64,000 bases of DNA from Isoetes taiwanensis (Eukaryota; Streptophyta; Lycopodiopsida; Isoetales; Isoetaceae). Shown here piece by piece: positions 35,000-45,995 of this stretch. The first letter of the stretch is position 1. Every line of letters begins with the position of its first letter. The notes beneath the pieces are model-generated. The model was not told the DNA's origin, did no database searches, and saw only the letters and a program-made list of their open reading frames with translations. A program made the translations under genes and the position numbers. The stretch covers positions 1 through 64,000 of the forward strand of contig JAJEKV010000423.1 in the NCBI GenBank assembly GCA_021234155.1, given 5' to 3'.

Positions 35000-36478
35000 A
35001 TGAAAATTGTCTCCTGGAACCTTCGAGGTATTAAAGGCATCCTGAAACGTGGTATAGTGCTTGCAGCCATTCGCTCTATGAAGGCAGATGTTATTCTCTT
35101 ACAAGAGCATAGACTTCCTGACTTCTGTTTGGATTCTTGGCATGCACCCTGCAGCAGCAGTCCATGACTGCCGGATGCTACAAGGCTGCCATGCTCATGA
35201 TCACAAAACAAGAACAAGACAAAGAAAAATGTACAAAGAATGAAGGAAACGTGAGCTAATGAGGCTCTCCAAATTTGAGATAAAACCTGAGTACATCTGA
35301 AGAGGCTCCGGTCTAATATAGTGTAGACCGCAAATCTGAGCCGTACATCTAACTAAATCTAATCCCTACACTTATGTTAACCTAATCATGCCAAGTGTCA
35401 GTCTGCCACCATTGACACCTAACATGTGCATGCACCTAACATGTGCATGCACAATGTTAACCACTAGGTGGTTAACAACTTCGAAGCAAGTTCTATAGGC
35501 AAGTGGGTAGGTGGCAACTATTCCTCCTTTAGCTGTGCAGCCAGGGGAACTAAAGGTGGCACCTGCATCCTCTGGAGAGGCCTTGTTCAAAAGTCCTACT
35601 ATGCTGCCGGGGATGGTCGATGGCAGGTGGTGACCTTTGAATCTAATGAGTGTCAATGGGGGGTCATCAATGTATACGCGTCAAACAAGCCTGCAGAAAA
35701 GGCTGTTATGTGGAAAGAAATTGAAAGCTGGATAGGTCATCAAGGGGATGTCATCGAGAACTGGATTTTAGGGGGAGATCTGAACATGAATGATGTTTGA
35801 GACCAAAAAATTGGGTTGCATAGAAATCTATCAGGAGATGAGGATACCTCCTGGAACTCTTTGCTGGATAGTGTGGGATTCAACTTGATTCCACCGTCCA
35901 ATGCCACCTTCTCATGGTCGAATAAACAGAAGGGCCAGGATCGAGTATATTGCCTATTAGACAGATTTTATATGGCTAACAAAACAGCATGCTTCATGGA
36001 TAAGTGCTATGTTGAGGGGGAGCTTGCCTTCTCCCACTCTGATCATGTTCCCCAAAGCCTATTTCTAGAAAATCTGCCTACTACTGGCAAGTGCGAAAAT
36101 ATACCCTTCAAATTCAATACTTCGTGGCTAGGAAAGGAGGCATTTTGCAAGCCTTTTAGGATATTTCTATCCTCTCTCTCTAATGATTCTAATCTTCTAA
36201 GCATGAAAGCCTGGGTTGAGAAGCTCAGCCTAATGAAGGTCTGGGTTAAAGTGTGGGGGAAGAGCAGAGCCATGGAGTTCAAAAAGGGAAAGTTGGATAT
36301 ATATAATCAGTTGAGAATAGTTAAGCAGGACCTCTTATCTGATCCACACAACATTACTAAACAGAACATTGAGGCAGATCTGGAGGGGAAAGCAAAGGCA
36401 ATTGAGGAGGAGGAGGCTAGAGGGGCAGCTGTTCGCTCTAAAACTAAGTGGTATGCCGAACTCGCTCTCATCGATTAA
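35000..36478 (+). pseudogene. LINE ORF2 endonuclease region, first LINE
   Basis: The ATG at 35000 opens MKIVSWNLRGIKGILKRG with ADVILLQEHRLPDF (catalytic Glu). The frame is then broken by an inserted segment (about 35146-35460) and resumes with SIGKWVGGNYSSFSCAARG, ENWILGGDLNMND, RVYCLLDRFYM and FSHSDHVPQ (catalytic S-D-H). A TGA at 35798-35800 replaces the Trp expected in NDVWDQK, judging from the second LINE (PTWDMK). A deletion and frameshift near 36460 separates it from the RT. Confidence 0.8.
35146..35460 (-). repeat. Probable solo LTR fragment inside the LINE
   Basis: A segment of about 300 bp interrupts the endonuclease. On the minus strand it starts TGTTAGGTGTCAATGG and contains transcript-leader-like T/C-rich sequence, ending near TGCATGCCA. 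TG...CA-type ends and its length suit a solo LTR. CACCTAACATGTGCATG is duplicated at the right end (about 35418-35452), so the exact boundary and target duplication are unclear. Confidence 0.45.
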
Positions 36479-37805
36479 GGATGGCAACTCAAATGTATTG
36501 GAGGAACCACAGGAGATCAGATCATTTATTAGGGAAAGCTTTGAGAATCAATTTAAGGAAGATCCTATACCTTCCTCTTACCATGCTCAGTTGGCATTAT
36601 GGCTGACTAAACTGGATTGGGGGGGAAAGGTTACCCGAGAAGAAAATCAGTTTTTACTACGTAACATAGAGGGGGATGAGATCTACAAAACCTTATGCTC
36701 CCTTGCAGCAGGGAAATCTCCTGGGCCAGATGGTTTTCCTCCAGAATTCTTTGTTGAATTTTGGGATGTGCTTGGGCCGGACTTCATAAGAGCTGTCTGT
36801 GGAGCATGGTTGTCATGCTCTCTACACCCATCATTAGCAGCAGGGTTTATCACTCTTGTTCCGAAGGTCCCAAGACCTCAAAGCCTGGGGGAATGGAGGC
36901 CTATCGCACTCACCAACGTCATCTATAAAGTAATCATGAAGGCTATTGCTAACCGCTTGAAACCAATTTTGAACAGGGTCATTGGGCATGAGCAATCAGC
37001 TTTCTTGCCGGGCAGATACATATTGGATAACTACCTTGCAGCCAGGGAAGGCCTGCATTGGTGCCGGGCCTCCAAACAAAATTGTGTAATGATTAAGATG
37101 GACTTTAGAAAGGCATATGACTCTCTCAGATGGGAAGGGTTGCGCTCAGTCATGTCCCATATGGGTTTTGAGCTCCACTTTATTCAGTTGGCTTTGGGGA
37201 TGAATAACTTAGCATCTGCGTCAGTCCTGGTTAATGGACAACCGTCTGGCCTGTTTAAACTCAAAAAGGGGATTAGACAGGGCTGTCCCCATGCTCCCTA
37301 CTTATTCCTCATCATGGCCAACCTATTGACAAGAATGGTTCAGTTAAAGATGTTAGGGGGAGATCTGGAAGGGCTTACCTTTCCTGGAGGTACAGAAAAG
37401 CTAACAATTATGCAATACGCAGATGACACCTTCATGTTCCTCAGATATGATGACAACAGTTTCCACTCATTTCGAGAGATTCTTATGTCCTTTGAGGTTA
37501 TATCTGGTATCGGCCTTAATGCCAATAAGTGTTTAGTTCTCTGGGCTTCAGATAGTCCCATTGATCCTCGGGCTGGGGGTCTGGGTTTTCCGGTTGTGGC
37601 AGCTGGAGAATCAGTTAAGCTTCTGGGTCTTCCCCTGGTGCTTTCTGACAACCTCAAAGGCCTCTGGACCCCCATAATGGATAAAATCAAAAAGAAGGTA
37701 GGTTTATGGTCCACAAAGACCTTGGCAACATCTGGTCGAGTGACAGTTGCTAATGCAGTGCTAGCTGCCTCTCATATTTATTACTCATCAGTGATGATTG
37801 CCTAG
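36369..37805 (+). pseudogene. LINE ORF2 reverse transcriptase, first LINE
   Basis: Motifs in order: SLAAGKSPGPDGFPPEFF, GFITLVPKV, EWRPIALTNVIYK, QSAFLPGRYILDNYL, CVMIKMDFRKAYDSLRW (motif A), IRQGCPHAPYLFLIMANLL (motif B), QYADDTFMF (catalytic YADD) and KLLGLPLVL. This is the L1-type RT core, about 430 residues and open throughout. It ends at a stop at 37803-37805. Confidence 0.9.
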
Positions 37806-37823
37806 AAAGGGGTTTACAATCAA

Positions 37824-39100
37824 ATGCAAACTATCATCAGGAAATTTATTTGGGGTGGCATGGCTAAGGTGGCCTGGGAGGAGCTGTGTCGGGACAAAAG
37901 GGATGGGGGATTGGGCTGCAAAGACCCCTTCACTCAGGCACAGGCCCTGGCGGCTAAATTTGTTTGGAGAGTGTCATCTACTTTATCACCTGCTTTAAAA
38001 TTTGTATCCTATTGGTTGAAGCAAGGTAAGCTCTTGGGAAAGCCAGCTCTTCCCAGAGATGAACTGGGAGCATTCTACTTTAGTTTCAAAGTAGCCCCTG
38101 GTACATCTCCGGTGATGAGAAAGATTCTCCAAGCGTGGCTGGATGTGCAACATCTCTTTGTTCCTATGGATCCTCCTAGGGAAGCTGGTGGCTTCAGCTT
38201 ATTCTGGAATACCAGGATATGGGGTCTCACCCCCGCATCTTCATTAAGTGGAAGAGCTGTGGAATCACTAGGTTGCAGCATCTGTGGATCAATGGGAGAT
38301 GGGTCTGTTGGACAACATTCAAGAGTATAATCCAGAACCCAGGCGAAGGTGACCGTAAAGTGCTACGTGACATATTAGGCAAAGTCACCAACCTATCTGG
38401 AATAGTAGGGCCTTGTGAGGAATGGCGGGTTGATGGACATGCACAGTATAGTGTGGCTAGAATCTATCGAGGACTATGGGTAGATACTCCCCTGAAAGCT
38501 GAGGCAAGGCTTGGGGTGAGCAATGGAGTTGCCAAAGCTGTTTTAGCCAACTCCTGGAAGTCGCTCTGTTCGAGAAAGATACAATTCTTCAGGTGGACAG
38601 CTCTGCAAGGAGGGCTTAGTACAAAGGAAAGTTTATTCAATAAAGGTATTCTGGACAATGATAGGTGTCCACTTGGTTGTCATACCACTGAATCTACTGG
38701 ACACCTCTTCCTCTGCCCTCAGATCGCAGAGTTCTGGCACTGGATTTGCCCCATCATTGGGCGGACGATACACCATTTGAGATGGCCAGATTTACTAATC
38801 ACTGATAGGTGCAGTATTGAAGCCTCTTTGGTGAATATTGCGCTATGGATCATCTGGAAACACCGATGTGATGTGGCACTAGGAGGCCAAGGGATCTCCA
38901 TAGTGAAACTAAAGAACTCTTTTAACTCAGAAGTAGCACTGATGGCGCCATCACATCATAGGAGGCATGGAATTAACTACAACAAGGGTCTTGACAGACT
39001 CGGATCCTTACAGGGGTTCTACTTTTATTTTAAGTGCCATTGGGCTGATAATGAAGCAGAGAATGACACAGGCACAGGAATCCCATCTATTCAGATCTGA
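37824..39100 (+). pseudogene. LINE ORF2 C-terminal zinc-binding part, first LINE
   Basis: Two frames (37824-38330 and 38219-39100) carry the region after RT: KFIWGGMAKVAWEELCRD, GGLGCKDPFTQAQALAAK, then NSWKSLCSRKIQFFRWTALQ and DRCPLGCHTTESTGHLFLCP, the zf-RVT zinc-binding motif of plant LINEs. IALWIIWKHRCDVAL follows. A frameshift near 38250 separates the frames. The final stop is at 39098-39100, followed by a 210-bp 3' UTR. Confidence 0.8.
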
Positions 39101-39328
39101 GAGTGTTCTGAGGACCCAGTAGTGGAACGGAGCTGCTTCCCTCTATAGTACCGGCTTTATGGTGAAGATGGGCGACTCCCTATAGTACCCCTAAAGTAGG
39201 GAAGACGAGACGATGCTCTCTTTAGTACACTTGCTGCGATCCCCATAACATCTGAGTGGGTCTCATTGTACATAATGCTTTATATTAATACATATATCTA
39301 ATCTTACCTCCAAAAAAAAAAAAAAAAG

Positions 39329-39810
39329 GGGAGAGGACCAAAAGGTTCAACTCGATGTACAGTAGCAATCACTATTTGCCAGTCTAGCAAAAGAGTAAAG
39401 AACACCCTTGAATCAGAACACAAAGGTAGACTTTCTATCTTTGTTAGAAAAATGTAAAGTGTTCTTTTTTTCTTTGTGATTGTATTTCTGAATTTCGGCA
39501 AATATAGTTGCAGACACGACACAAATGCCAAGTCAGAGTAATTATGTTCACTTGCCTCCAACTAATTCTCCCCTTGGTAAAATAAGTAAGTAACTATTCT
39601 TATAGGGCCATTTGCTTTATTGTATCAGACTATAGTTTTGCTCAAATGTGTACAGATGATACAATGTCTAAGAACGTGAAAGCCAATTGTTCTGCTGATT
39701 TTGAATCCACTGCTCCAGTTTTTGGAACCACTTGCAAGGACATCACAAGAAATACATGTTCAGATGATGATGAAGCAGGCCTTGAAGATGACCATACGCT
39801 TGATAATTGA
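39329..39810 (+). pseudogene. RING-like gene, 3' continuation and last exon
   Basis: Past the LINE tail the host frame resumes in phase (GRG then PKGSTRCTVAITICQSSKR) and reaches a donor, AAAG|GTAGAC, at 39425. An intron (39426-39628, ending TTGTATCAG) follows. The split codon G|AC joins in frame to YSFAQMCTDDTMSKNVKAN and an acidic end (SDDDEAGLEDDHTLDN) that stops at 39808-39810. The exact phase match across both the LINE and the intron supports the model strongly, although no homologue was checked. Confidence 0.6.
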
Positions 39811-40819
39811 TTGCGAAAGAAACAGGTAGCTTACCTTTTGAAAATATTTTATGTTGACCATAAGTGCTCGAGTAGTAACATGCCAATTTTGAACTCAACC
39901 ACAGGGCAATATGCTTGATCCATGAAGCAGAACCTGGACCCTGATGTCTAAGAGTTTGTGGACCAGTTGTAGCAGCATGCACAATTATTTTCGGCCTTTG
40001 AAGTTGCCCTTTATGAAGTTCTTATTAGAAACAATCCATTGAGATACATTATCTCTAATGCCATAGTGTTGCTCTCTGTTTTGCAAGCCGAAGAAGACTA
40101 AAGAATATTTTCTGTTTTGTGTGGAAGTCGAAGGCTTACAGGATTCCAGTACAAACATGTGCATTACATTCATCTGTTTAAGAGTTTCTTTTAGGTTTAT
40201 CCTGAACCCTCATGTTGCAAGCCCTCATGTTGAAGTGGTTACCTCCAGAATTACAGAGGAGACCACATCTGGCTTTCCAACAGCATGTACCAGGAGCTAC
40301 AGCTAGTTGTCAATACATGACAATTTTAATTTGAACCATATCAATAGTTTTAACTTTAGAATACAGTGGAATGTTTTTTAGATGTTGCATGCTATGTCAA
40401 GCATGTATGTGCAAGAATAGCATATCTTTGAGCAAAGATTGTATTGGTTGCACAAAAATGAGAAGTTAGTTCATGAATGTGCACCCTCTGCTCACCCTTG
40501 TTTCCTTTATTGATGTACTACTAAATATTTTCTGTAAAGAGCACAAAGGCAGCCTTGCTTCATATAACAGAACTTAAAGATTGCTTCATATAACAGAACT
40601 TAAAGAACATATACAATAAACACATATGTAAAACCATAATATATTATATCAGTCAACTTGTTTACAAAAATGCCAACTTGTTTTCACATACCAAAAAAAG
40701 ACAGTTATATTATGTTATATAACCCAGTACACATATTCACAACCCTGTTCTGTAGCCGAAAAACTAAAAAGCATAAGATACTATTTTTATACTTTATAAT
40801 AAACTGCAGATCACTTTAA
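39811..40819. other. Non-coding DNA
   Basis: AT-rich. A 26-bp unit (GCTTCATATAACAGAACTTA...) is tandemly duplicated at about 40557-40606. Nothing else is supported. Confidence 0.45.
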
Positions 40820-41098
40820 TCAGGGCATCTTGAGCTGAATTTTGAGGCCACCGTCTCCATCAACTTCAATCTTCATCTTGAGAAGGCATTCCTCATGGAA
40901 GCAGGAATGATCTACCCAATGCTGCACTTTTTCAGAAACTAAAACTCCTTCGGTTTGCAAAACCATCACCTGGGAACAACTGAACCGAGCTCTTGCACTA
41001 ATTTTTTGAAGTTTTTGGGAAGAACCGACAGATTCCTCCCTTGGCCTCTTTTCGGTGATCTTCGTCCGCGCCATTTCTAGAGCTGTGAAGCAATGCAA
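40820..41098 (-). CDS. Small hypothetical protein
   Basis: A 92-codon frame; the better start may be the second Met (MARTKITEKRPREESVGSSQ, at 41071). It has a basic nuclear-signal-like start and then a compact region (KVQHWVDHSCFHEECLLKMK followed by IEVDGDGGLKIQLKMP). The pattern W-V-x(8-10)-L-K-x-x-x-D-x-D-G-x-L-x-I resembles a frame at 43116-43319 in the 5' UTR of the second LINE (SWLEEF...AILRVNCDWTDSKLTVKL), which may or may not be related. The frame is uninterrupted, but I cannot name a family. Confidence 0.35.
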   Translation of the reverse strand: MHCFTALEMARTKITEKRPREESVGSSQKLQKISARARFSCSQVMVLQTEGVLVSEKVQHWVDHSCFHEECLLKMKIEVDGDGGLKIQLKMP

Positions 41099-41312
41099 TC
41101 GGACTGTTCGAAATTTATTCTAAATTTTGCATGCAGAAATGACTATCCTATATAGATCCTATATAGGACCTATAGATATAGATCCTGTAGACAAAAGGTA
41201 AACTATAATACAAGCTCGATAGGACCTATATAGGACACTAAGGACCTATATAGATCCTTAGAATATTCTACTTTTATTTGTTTGAAGAAAATGTTACATT
41301 TCTAAGCCAAGG

Positions 41313-41575
41313 TGTTTCATGCCATGTCGTCATGCCATGTGGACAAGTATAAGTTTTTTTTTGGGGGGGTAGTGTATTGGCAGTCCATGCCAGCATTCAA
41401 TGAACCACCTAGTCATCATCACCCATACTGTCATCATGTGCCAGTCCAAGTGGCAGTGCATGTAAGTAGTCCATGTGGCATGCCATGTCAGTAGTCCATG
41501 TGGCAGTCCATGTGGTAGTCCATGTGGCATGCCATGTCAGCAGTCCATGTGGAGTCCATGTGCATTTGGAAGTAC
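41313..41575. repeat. Degenerate CATG-rich minisatellite
   Basis: Variants of CAGTCCATGTGGCATGCCATGT recur many times, with AGTCCATGTGGCAGT in between. Units are irregular (12-25 bp). Just upstream, 41150-41270 has palindromic ATATAGGACCTATATAGATC words. Confidence 0.7.
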
Positions 41576-42587
41576 ATGTGGACAAGTATAAGTTTTTTTG
41601 TTAGCATTGAAGCACAAATTCACATGTGCTCAATGTTGGGAAGTATTGCAGCCCAACATTGAAGCTCAACATTGTAGTCCCACCAATTCATCTTTGACTA
41701 TTACATTTCATTGATTTGAATTTTACTAAGTTAGAAAACACATTTCAACTTAAGGTTCATGAATTACTATTTCTATATTAGAAAACATGTCATGGTTTTA
41801 TGTGGATCAACTAAATAAATTTGGCAACAAGGTTGAACATAATTACATGTTGGTGTCCATCATGTGTACTTGGTTAATATTGGTGAACTGGTCCTACATA
41901 GGACCATGAATTATGGCCTCCTACTGATGACTTTGGCCCTGAATTTGCATTTTCAAAGAGCAAAACTTGGGATTTTTTTTTTTTTTTTTTTTTTTTTATT
42001 ATTATTGTGAATGTACATTTATTTGAAAGGGACATAGAGGAGACTAAACGACCAAATGGATATGAAGTTGAGTTTGGGTGTGGGTGATAATAGAGTTAGG
42101 GTGTGGACGACACCTACATATGCCCAAAATTGCTACTTTCTTGACTTCTACTAGGGCCACGATTGTCCATAATGCAACTTTAGTTTCTACATATGCATAT
42201 ATAGTGGTAGTGCCTGGGTACTTATCTTGTTAAAGCGACAATGCAAATATATATAAGCCATGCATGTAAACATGATGACTCTACAGCATTTATCTATTTC
42301 AAAATTCTACCTTACCTCTAATTGAACATAACTTACTCAAAATTAACCAACATCAGAATTTAATCTTTTCATTATCATTTGTTACTGCTGTACATGAACA
42401 TGACCTGTATATGTGCAAGGACTTGGCATTCTACTTCAATCACATACAATGTTCATTACCTCTACTAAGCATTTCAGTGGAGTTTCCAAAGCAAGGTAGC
42501 ACTAGCTTGGCCATTGCCCTTGGTCTGTTTGCTTTGTTCAGTTCTGCAGAAGGATGATCACTGCCCCCAACTATTGTTTAATCAGAA
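41576..42587. other. Non-coding DNA with a T tract
   Basis: There is a run of about 25 T near 41972-41997, followed by TATTATTATTG; this could be the tail of a minus-strand retroelement, but no body was identified. Nothing coding. Confidence 0.4.
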
Positions 42588-42732
42588 TCAAGGAGCAGAA
42601 TTCTTTGATCTCTTCGATATTTTCTTATATGGTGCAGTCACAATGTCGTCTTCCTGTTCTTGACCACTGCTTCCAGAACTTCCAGCAACATCAACTGTTA
42701 TTGTAGACTTGTCAGGCAAACTATCCATGATC
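42588..42732 (-). pseudogene. DDE transposase gene, extreme 3' end (beyond the LINE)
   Basis: The minus strand continues the host frame across the LINE: EHLHEMIMD (right side) joins to SLPDKSTITVDVAGSSGSSG, then KKISKRSKNSAP and TGA at 42588-42590. The tail is Ser/Lys-rich. The shared TCCATGATC duplication sits exactly at the joint. Confidence 0.75.
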
Positions 42733-43532
42733 GACTCTTCACTCCTTCCCGATCACTCTCAATGTGACTAAATGGTCCAAAGTAGAGTGATTCATACGAA
42801 ACCCTGCTTGCCCTGGTGATCTTATACTCTGCTCGTCTGCCCAGCAAGAAATCTTATGCTCAGGAATGCGGAGGTTCGAAAATGTTGGAGCGCCAATTTT
42901 CTTGGAACTTTTGTCCTCTAGTGCATTTTTCTGTTAAGCTTTGCTTCTTGCTCGGATTTTGAAAATTTTGCCCTTCTAGCTCTTCATTCAATCGAGATTT
43001 GTGCTAGCCCTGTAGGGGCTAGCAATTTGAGCCTCCTGCCATATGAATCCTCTCCAAATTATCTACAAATGGACATTAAAATCTTTGTAATTTTACAGGA
43101 TAATGGCAGATTAACTTGCGGATATCTGTGTGGATCTGCAACTTGCGGACATTTGTTCCAAGCTGTGAAGAATTTGAAATCGAAATCATTCATTCTTGGC
43201 TAGAAGAATTCATTGGAAACAAAAATACTGAAGCAACTGCTATTCTAAGAGTAAATTGTGATTGGACAGATTCAAAATTGACAGTCAAATTGTATTCCGA
43301 GACAGATCAAGGGCAATGAAGAGTGCTTTCCTGAATTCTTAGTGATTGAGTTGATTTCCTTTCAATCTGCCTCTCCCTTGATTTTCCTTTTCCCCTCTTC
43401 CCTTTCAAATTTTTCGCTCCTTCCTTTTACTTCCTTCTCAGTGTCTCTGTTTTCTTCCCCTGATCCTTTTAATGGATAATCTAGCCAATTTTAGCCCTAA
43501 ATTCCTAGCTTTAAGACTCTGAGCGCTTTCCC
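42733..43532 (+). promoter_or_regulatory. 5' UTR of the second LINE
   Basis: About 800 bp between the target duplication and ORF1. The last 200 bp is strongly C/T-rich. It would carry the internal promoter. A 67-codon frame (43116-43319, SWLEEFIGNKN...) is present; its role is unknown. Confidence 0.5.
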
Positions 43533-45962
43533 TTGCTTCACCAGTTAAGTCTTTACCAAGAAAATCCAAAAAAATGTATGCTCTTTGGTGATTTTGCTAA
43601 TCTCCTATCTTCTGATCAGATCATGCACCCTAGAACTCACAAGGTGCCAATATGGGATAATCTCTCCAAGGACCCGGATCTTTATGGTCGTCTTCCAATT
43701 CTGCACCCAAACACTCAGATCCCATGGCCTTATGGGGTGCCAAAACCAGTAAGAAGTGTCCTCTCAGACAAAGCTTTGGATCAAGCCTTATTGGAGACCC
43801 GATCTCCTGATGGAAGCAAGCAACCACTCTATCATGGTATTTCTTTAAATCTTCCCTCTGTTCATGAAAAGATGTCAATTCTTAAAGATACTGCTATTCT
43901 AGTTAAGGTCAACAAGTCTGGCATTAACCTAGGAAAGCTTTGGAATTTCTGCCAAAAGCTCCAAAAAGGTGTTCTTATCAAAGCTATTTACTGGCTAAAT
44001 TATCCATTCATCATGATTGAGTGTGAAAATAAAAGATCAGCAAATTTCTTTCTGAACCATGGTCCTCTGGTATTTGAAAATTATCAAATCTCCTTTCTTA
44101 AATGGAATCCCAGACTTGAAACCAAATCCTTTGACTCTTTATGCATTGCTTCTACTACTTTGCATGGCTTGAATCCTATATACTGGAATGAAGATTGTTT
44201 CAGATCTTTATTTAATTCCATTGGCACTTACATTTCTACTGAATATTACCCTGAAAAACCACCCCGTGCCTTTATCCAACTTGACCTTTCCAAAGATATT
44301 CCAACTCAAATTCCTTTCCTTGATGCTTTTGGACAGAAGTCAACTCTATCACTAAGGTGGTCAGGCCTGCCTCCTCAATGTCAAACATGTCAGAACAGGC
44401 ATTTTTGGTATGATGATTGCAGCTCAGGCTCTAAGAATCAGGTGATCATGCCAACATATTCAATTCCATTAAAGGGTATGAGTCAAGCTGAAAAAGTTGT
44501 GTCCTCACATGAAACAATAGCATCCAGAAGTGCTATGCCTCGAGACAGAAATGAAACAGCTGGGATGACACTATTAGATAATGCATCTAATGCAAAGGAT
44601 TATAATGATTTCAGCTGGAAAAGAGTCAATGGTTCTCAAAGGAGAATCCACAAGAACAGAATGGAAAAGGAGAAGTTAAAGCAAAATCATGACCATCAAA
44701 ATTTTGCAACATTTTCAAGTGATAGTGCTTTGACAGGAATGTTTAAAAAGCCTGCAGAAATAAAGGTGATTCAGAAGTATGGTGAATACATTGGAAAAGG
44801 GAAAGCCCCCATGGATCAGTCAGCAACATCAACAGAAGGTTTGCATTCAACTCTGGATAGAATTATTCAAGATGCAAAAATCTTGAATAATTCCAAACTG
44901 TCTTCAAAATTGGATTTTCAAAAAAGCAGTAAGGGAGATCTATTAATTAGGGAAAGCCATGCAAATAAATCCCAACTCCTGGGTTCTACAAAAAATCAAG
45001 AGAAACAATTGGAGAAACAAGAGATTTCTAAATCTCTACAAAGGCAAACACAAGTAGTGGATAAATGTAAGAATTCTGCTTCAACTCTTCCCCAACACGA
45101 CCTGGACAAAGGGGAAAAAATATCTCCATTAGGGATTTCAAATGAACCTGATCAAGAAAACATGGTTCTCTGCTCCAATCAGTTTCAGGTACTTGCAGAT
45201 TTAAATACTAACCTTGATGATCAAATGTTGTCTGCTGGAAATCATGACACCCCTGCTTCCCTTCATGTTACTCCATCATTTCCTTTCAGTGATGGTCCCA
45301 TACCCCCCCAATCTCCATGTTCATTTCCTCCATCTCAGCCCCATCCTCTGATTGATATTGGAATATCCACTCCCCCTGTGAACCTAAAGAGACAATCTAT
45401 CTCAGCAGATATAGAGCAACAAATGGCCATACTGCAGGAAGGGCTAGTTTGCATGAACTCAACTCATATTGGCACTGAGGCTCAGGATGTTGGAAAGATT
45501 GACTGCTTATCAGGCTGCTTCTCAGAGAATGCAATGGTATTAGATACTCCAGAAAGAGATCAGGTTCAAGTTGTTTCTGAAACTCCTCCAAGTCTTAGTC
45601 CTGAGATCTGCATCAACCATCAAACATCTCTTATGGATTCTCAAATGCCCAGGCAAGTACCTTTTCATAATTCAGCTAAGAAATGCTTGTTTGATAATTC
45701 AGTAAATAGGATGTTTGAGTTTATACCAGGGGGTGCTTCTGATAGTGAGAGTGAGAAAGATCTAGATTCTAATAAAGAAAATCTAGGAGATAATACTTGG
45801 GGAGATGATGAGCTCTTGAGAGACTCTCTCTGTAAGGCTAAGCCCTTTTCCAAAACTTTGCTAAAATTGGTGGATGCCAACACCCCTGCCAATAATACTC
45901 GAAGCAAAAAATCTAAACAGAGAAATAAAAAGGCTGGCAAAAATTTAGGGAGATCCACATAA
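43533..45962 (+). CDS. LINE ORF1, intact (DUF4283-type, zinc knuckle)
   Basis: An intact 809-codon frame. Residues about 110-290 form an RRM-like DUF4283 domain (DTAILVKVNKSGINLGKLWN, PFIMIECENKRSANFFLNHG, NPIYWNEDCFRSLFNSIGTY). A modified knuckle follows (CQTCQNRHFWYDDC, C-x2-C-x3-H-x5-C). The C-terminal 500 residues are low-complexity, Ser/Lys/Gln-rich and probably disordered, ending in a basic tail (NNTRSKKSKQRNKKAGK). The track start uses a TTG-adjacent ATG-equivalent; the first clear in-frame Met near MLFGDFANLL is an alternative start. It would bind LINE RNA into a ribonucleoprotein. Confidence 0.8.
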   Translation: MLHQLSLYQENPKKCMLFGDFANLLSSDQIMHPRTHKVPIWDNLSKDPDLYGRLPILHPNTQIPWPYGVPKPVRSVLSDKALDQALLETRSPDGSKQPLYHGISLNLPSVHEKMSILKDTAILVKVNKSGINLGKLWNFCQKLQKGVLIKAIYWLNYPFIMIECENKRSANFFLNHGPLVFENYQISFLKWNPRLETKSFDSLCIASTTLHGLNPIYWNEDCFRSLFNSIGTYISTEYYPEKPPRAFIQLDLSKDIPTQIPFLDAFGQKSTLSLRWSGLPPQCQTCQNRHFWYDDCSSGSKNQVIMPTYSIPLKGMSQAEKVVSSHETIASRSAMPRDRNETAGMTLLDNASNAKDYNDFSWKRVNGSQRRIHKNRMEKEKLKQNHDHQNFATFSSDSALTGMFKKPAEIKVIQKYGEYIGKGKAPMDQSATSTEGLHSTLDRIIQDAKILNNSKLSSKLDFQKSSKGDLLIRESHANKSQLLGSTKNQEKQLEKQEISKSLQRQTQVVDKCKNSASTLPQHDLDKGEKISPLGISNEPDQENMVLCSNQFQVLADLNTNLDDQMLSAGNHDTPASLHVTPSFPFSDGPIPPQSPCSFPPSQPHPLIDIGISTPPVNLKRQSISADIEQQMAILQEGLVCMNSTHIGTEAQDVGKIDCLSGCFSENAMVLDTPERDQVQVVSETPPSLSPEICINHQTSLMDSQMPRQVPFHNSAKKCLFDNSVNRMFEFIPGGASDSESEKDLDSNKENLGDNTWGDDELLRDSLCKAKPFSKTLLKLVDANTPANNTRSKKSKQRNKKAGKNLGRST

Positions 45963-45995
45963 TTTCCCTCCATCCATTTCTTATCTCATCTATAA

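Larger units (their letters stand above)
30545..39328 (+). mobile_element. 8.8-kb L1-type LINE inserted in the RING-like gene
   Basis: The element is flanked by GGGAGAGGAC at 30535-30544 and 39329-39338, and ends in A16 (39312-39327). It holds a 5' UTR, ORF1, an unusually long spacer, ORF2 (endonuclease, RT, zinc-binding end) and a 3' UTR. The 3' end (TTGTA..GCTTTAT..ATTAAT...TCTTAC then A) resembles that of the second LINE in this window. ORF2 also starts alike (MKIVSWNLRGIKG against MKILSWNLRGIKG). So both belong to one family. This copy is dead: stops, frameshifts and an LTR-like insertion. Confidence 0.85.

Noticed and set aside
34087-35034. 315-codon open frame between LINE ORF1 and ORF2
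   Set aside because: Extreme Trp/Gly composition, an internal DNA repeat and no domain. It arises from G/T-rich sequence.
41313-41575. Repeats resembling a CRISPR array
   Set aside because: Units are irregular and degenerate with no constant spacers. This is a plant minisatellite.
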